Assembly (NCBI GenBank): GCA_963169665.1
Contig: CAUJET010000147.1
Span: 55,406 to 119,405 of the forward strand
Direction of reading: 5' to 3'
From: Actinomycetota bacterium
Lineage (GTDB): Bacteria > Actinomycetota > Acidimicrobiia > Acidimicrobiales > Ilumatobacteraceae
DNA length: 64,000 nt
The notes beneath the pieces are model-generated. The model did no database searches. It saw only the letters and a program-made list of their open reading frames with translations, and was not told where the DNA came from. Shown here one piece after another: positions 62,966 to 64,000 of the stretch; positions within the stretch are counted from its first letter, which is position 1, and every line of letters starts with the position of its first letter. The translations under genes were made by a program, and so were the position numbers.

Positions 62966-64000
62966 TCAGGCGTCGGGTGCCACCTGCAGCACCGTGGATG
63001 CGAGCCGAGCGACCGTCTCCGGCGCGCCGAACTCGTCCCGGCGCAGGGCGCCCGACATGATGCGCAGCAGCGTCTCGCCGACCAGGTGTGAACGCACCGC
63101 TGCGCCGGTCACCTGGCGCATCGCCGTCGGACGCCCGAGCAGGCGACCCCAGAGACGGGCGAGCTTGTACTGCTCGGCGTAGGTCTCGGCCACGAGGCGC
63201 GGGTATCGCTGCAACGCCGTGGGCCCTGCATCGCTCAGGGCCTCGTGCACCACCTCGGCTGCCATCCGTCCCGTCTCGAGGGCCGTGTCGATCCCCGCTC
63301 CGGTGAACGGGCTCGCCACGCCGGCGGCATCGCCGACCACGAGGAATGTCGGACCGGCGGTCGGCTGCACGGAGCCGCCCATCGGCACCCGGCCCACCCG
63401 CACGACCCCGGTGGCCGCAGCAGGATCGATCCGCCATCGGTCGGCCAACGCGGCCACGTGGGCGTCGAGCAGATGGGCGACGTTGGTCCCCTTGAAGTCC
63501 CGAGCCGTGCTCAGCAGTCCGACGCCGATGTTGACGGTGCCGTCCCCGACGGGCGCCACCCACCCGTACCCCGGGAGGAGCTGACCCGAGCGATCGGTGA
63601 GATCGACGCCGATCTCCAGGTGGTCGTCGTGGCTCCGTGGCGACGGCCAGTACGAGCGGATCGCCGCGGCGAACGGCCAGCGCCGGGTGCGGAAGGTGCC
63701 CAAGGTGCGGCCGAACGGGCTGTTGGCGCCGTCGGCGACGATCACGTAGCGGGCCGGGATCGTGTGCACCGCGCCGCCGGGTCCGCGCACGAGTGCACCG
63801 CGGACGAATCCGCGCTCCACGACGGGCTCGATCGCCTCGTGGCCGTGACGGACGGTCGCACCGCGCGACCCTGCGTGGTCGAGCACCGCCAGGTCGAGGT
63901 CGCGCCGCCGCAGCACGGCGGCGTTCGTCGGTGCGTCCCGGTGTTCGGGCCAGGCGAGTGCGAGCTCGTGATCTCGGTGGACGACCCGCACGCCGGCGAG
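62966..64000 (-). CDS. Geranylgeranyl reductase-family FAD oxidoreductase, N-terminal part missing
   Basis: The last about 345 residues of a flavoprotein whose 5' end lies beyond the right edge. VIVADGANSPFGRTLG and FLVVGDAAGVASPFTGAGIDTALETGRMAAEVV are the signature of FAD-dependent geranylgeranyl reductases and their relatives. The N-terminal dinucleotide-binding GxGxxG is outside the window. In actinobacteria MenJ of this family saturates one isoprene unit of menaquinone, which would fit the nearby polyprenyl synthase; archaeal-lipid and chlorophyll enzymes look similar. Confidence 0.88.
   Translation of the reverse strand, partial: LAGVRVVHRDHELALAWPEHRDAPTNAAVLRRRDLDLAVLDHAGSRGATVRHGHEAIEPVVERGFVRGALVRGPGGAVHTIPARYVIVADGANSPFGRTLGTFRTRRWPFAAAIRSYWPSPRSHDDHLEIGVDLTDRSGQLLPGYGWVAPVGDGTVNIGVGLLSTARDFKGTNVAHLLDAHVAALADRWRIDPAAATGVVRVGRVPMGGSVQPTAGPTFLVVGDAAGVASPFTGAGIDTALETGRMAAEVVHEALSDAGPTALQRYPRLVAETYAEQYKLARLWGRLLGRPTAMRQVTGAAVRSHLVGETLLRIMSGALRRDEFGAPETVARLASTVLQVAPDA

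Overview
The window is high-GC, gene-dense actinobacterial chromosome, most likely from an Acidimicrobiia/Ilumatobacter-type organism. This is an inference from gene content and style, not from any search. It rests on a clpC-lppM-like-radA-disA block, an F420-type LLM oxidoreductase, a compact tad pilus locus with a DUF4244 pilin, GTG starts, and frequent 4-bp ATGA/GTGA gene overlaps. Nothing looks like plasmid or phage backbone except one small integrated island.

Layout. 1-7732 (minus): 5' part of topA, a four-gene polyamine/iron-type ABC importer and an MMPL exporter. 7883-11200 (plus): rsgA, an acyl-CoA dehydrogenase and an LLM flavin oxidoreductase. 11226-16802 (minus): a tad pilus locus (CpaE-like ATPase, TadA, TadB, TadC, DUF4244 pilin, TadE), then a STAS protein and an FeS-type photolyase. 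16911-17006: selenocysteine tRNA (selC). 16990-21717: an integrative island inserted at the selC 3' end, bounded by 25-bp direct repeats. It carries a tyrosine recombinase, an MntA/HepT-type toxin-antitoxin pair, a degraded gene, an ECF-like sigma factor with a membrane partner, and several short repeat arrays. 21825-33715: mostly surface or regulatory genes: D-2-hydroxyacid dehydrogenase, secreted SGNH hydrolase, primary-type sigma factor, Bax inhibitor-1 protein, a prepilin fused to a LamG-like domain, an epoxide hydrolase-like enzyme and a Tat-exported protein. 33782-43000: VOC plus Fic pair, two ferritin-like proteins, a GGDEF/EAL protein, an ABC1 kinase coupled to a cysteine-less DksA-like protein, and a K+ channel. 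43054-52337 (plus): a Ugp/Mal-type sugar ABC importer, a cyclophilin, an AlkX/YcaQ-type glycosylase, an AI-2E family protein, an asparaginase and an MBL hydrolase. 52358-59719 (minus): DUF3500, disA, radA, LppM-like, clpC. 59869-64000: polyprenyl synthase, ArsR/SRPBCC pair divergent from clpP, a small protein of unknown function and a truncated geranylgeranyl-reductase-type flavoprotein.

How genes fit together. Two importers each have a lipoprotein receptor with a Thr/Ala/Pro-rich tether. The tad locus would assemble thin pili, and the prepilin-LamG protein may be a second surface adhesin. DisA and RadA link DNA repair to c-di-AMP. The polyprenyl synthase and the geranylgeranyl-reductase-type enzyme could both act on the menaquinone side chain.

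The most interesting signals are the selC island with its repeat arrays, and the two matching inverted repeats between the ArsR/SRPBCC operon and clpP, which suggest ArsR control of a Clp peptidase. Also notable are a DksA-like protein without zinc cysteines, a STAS protein without its phosphorylatable serine next to a photolyase, and one extracellular module shared by two otherwise unrelated secreted proteins.
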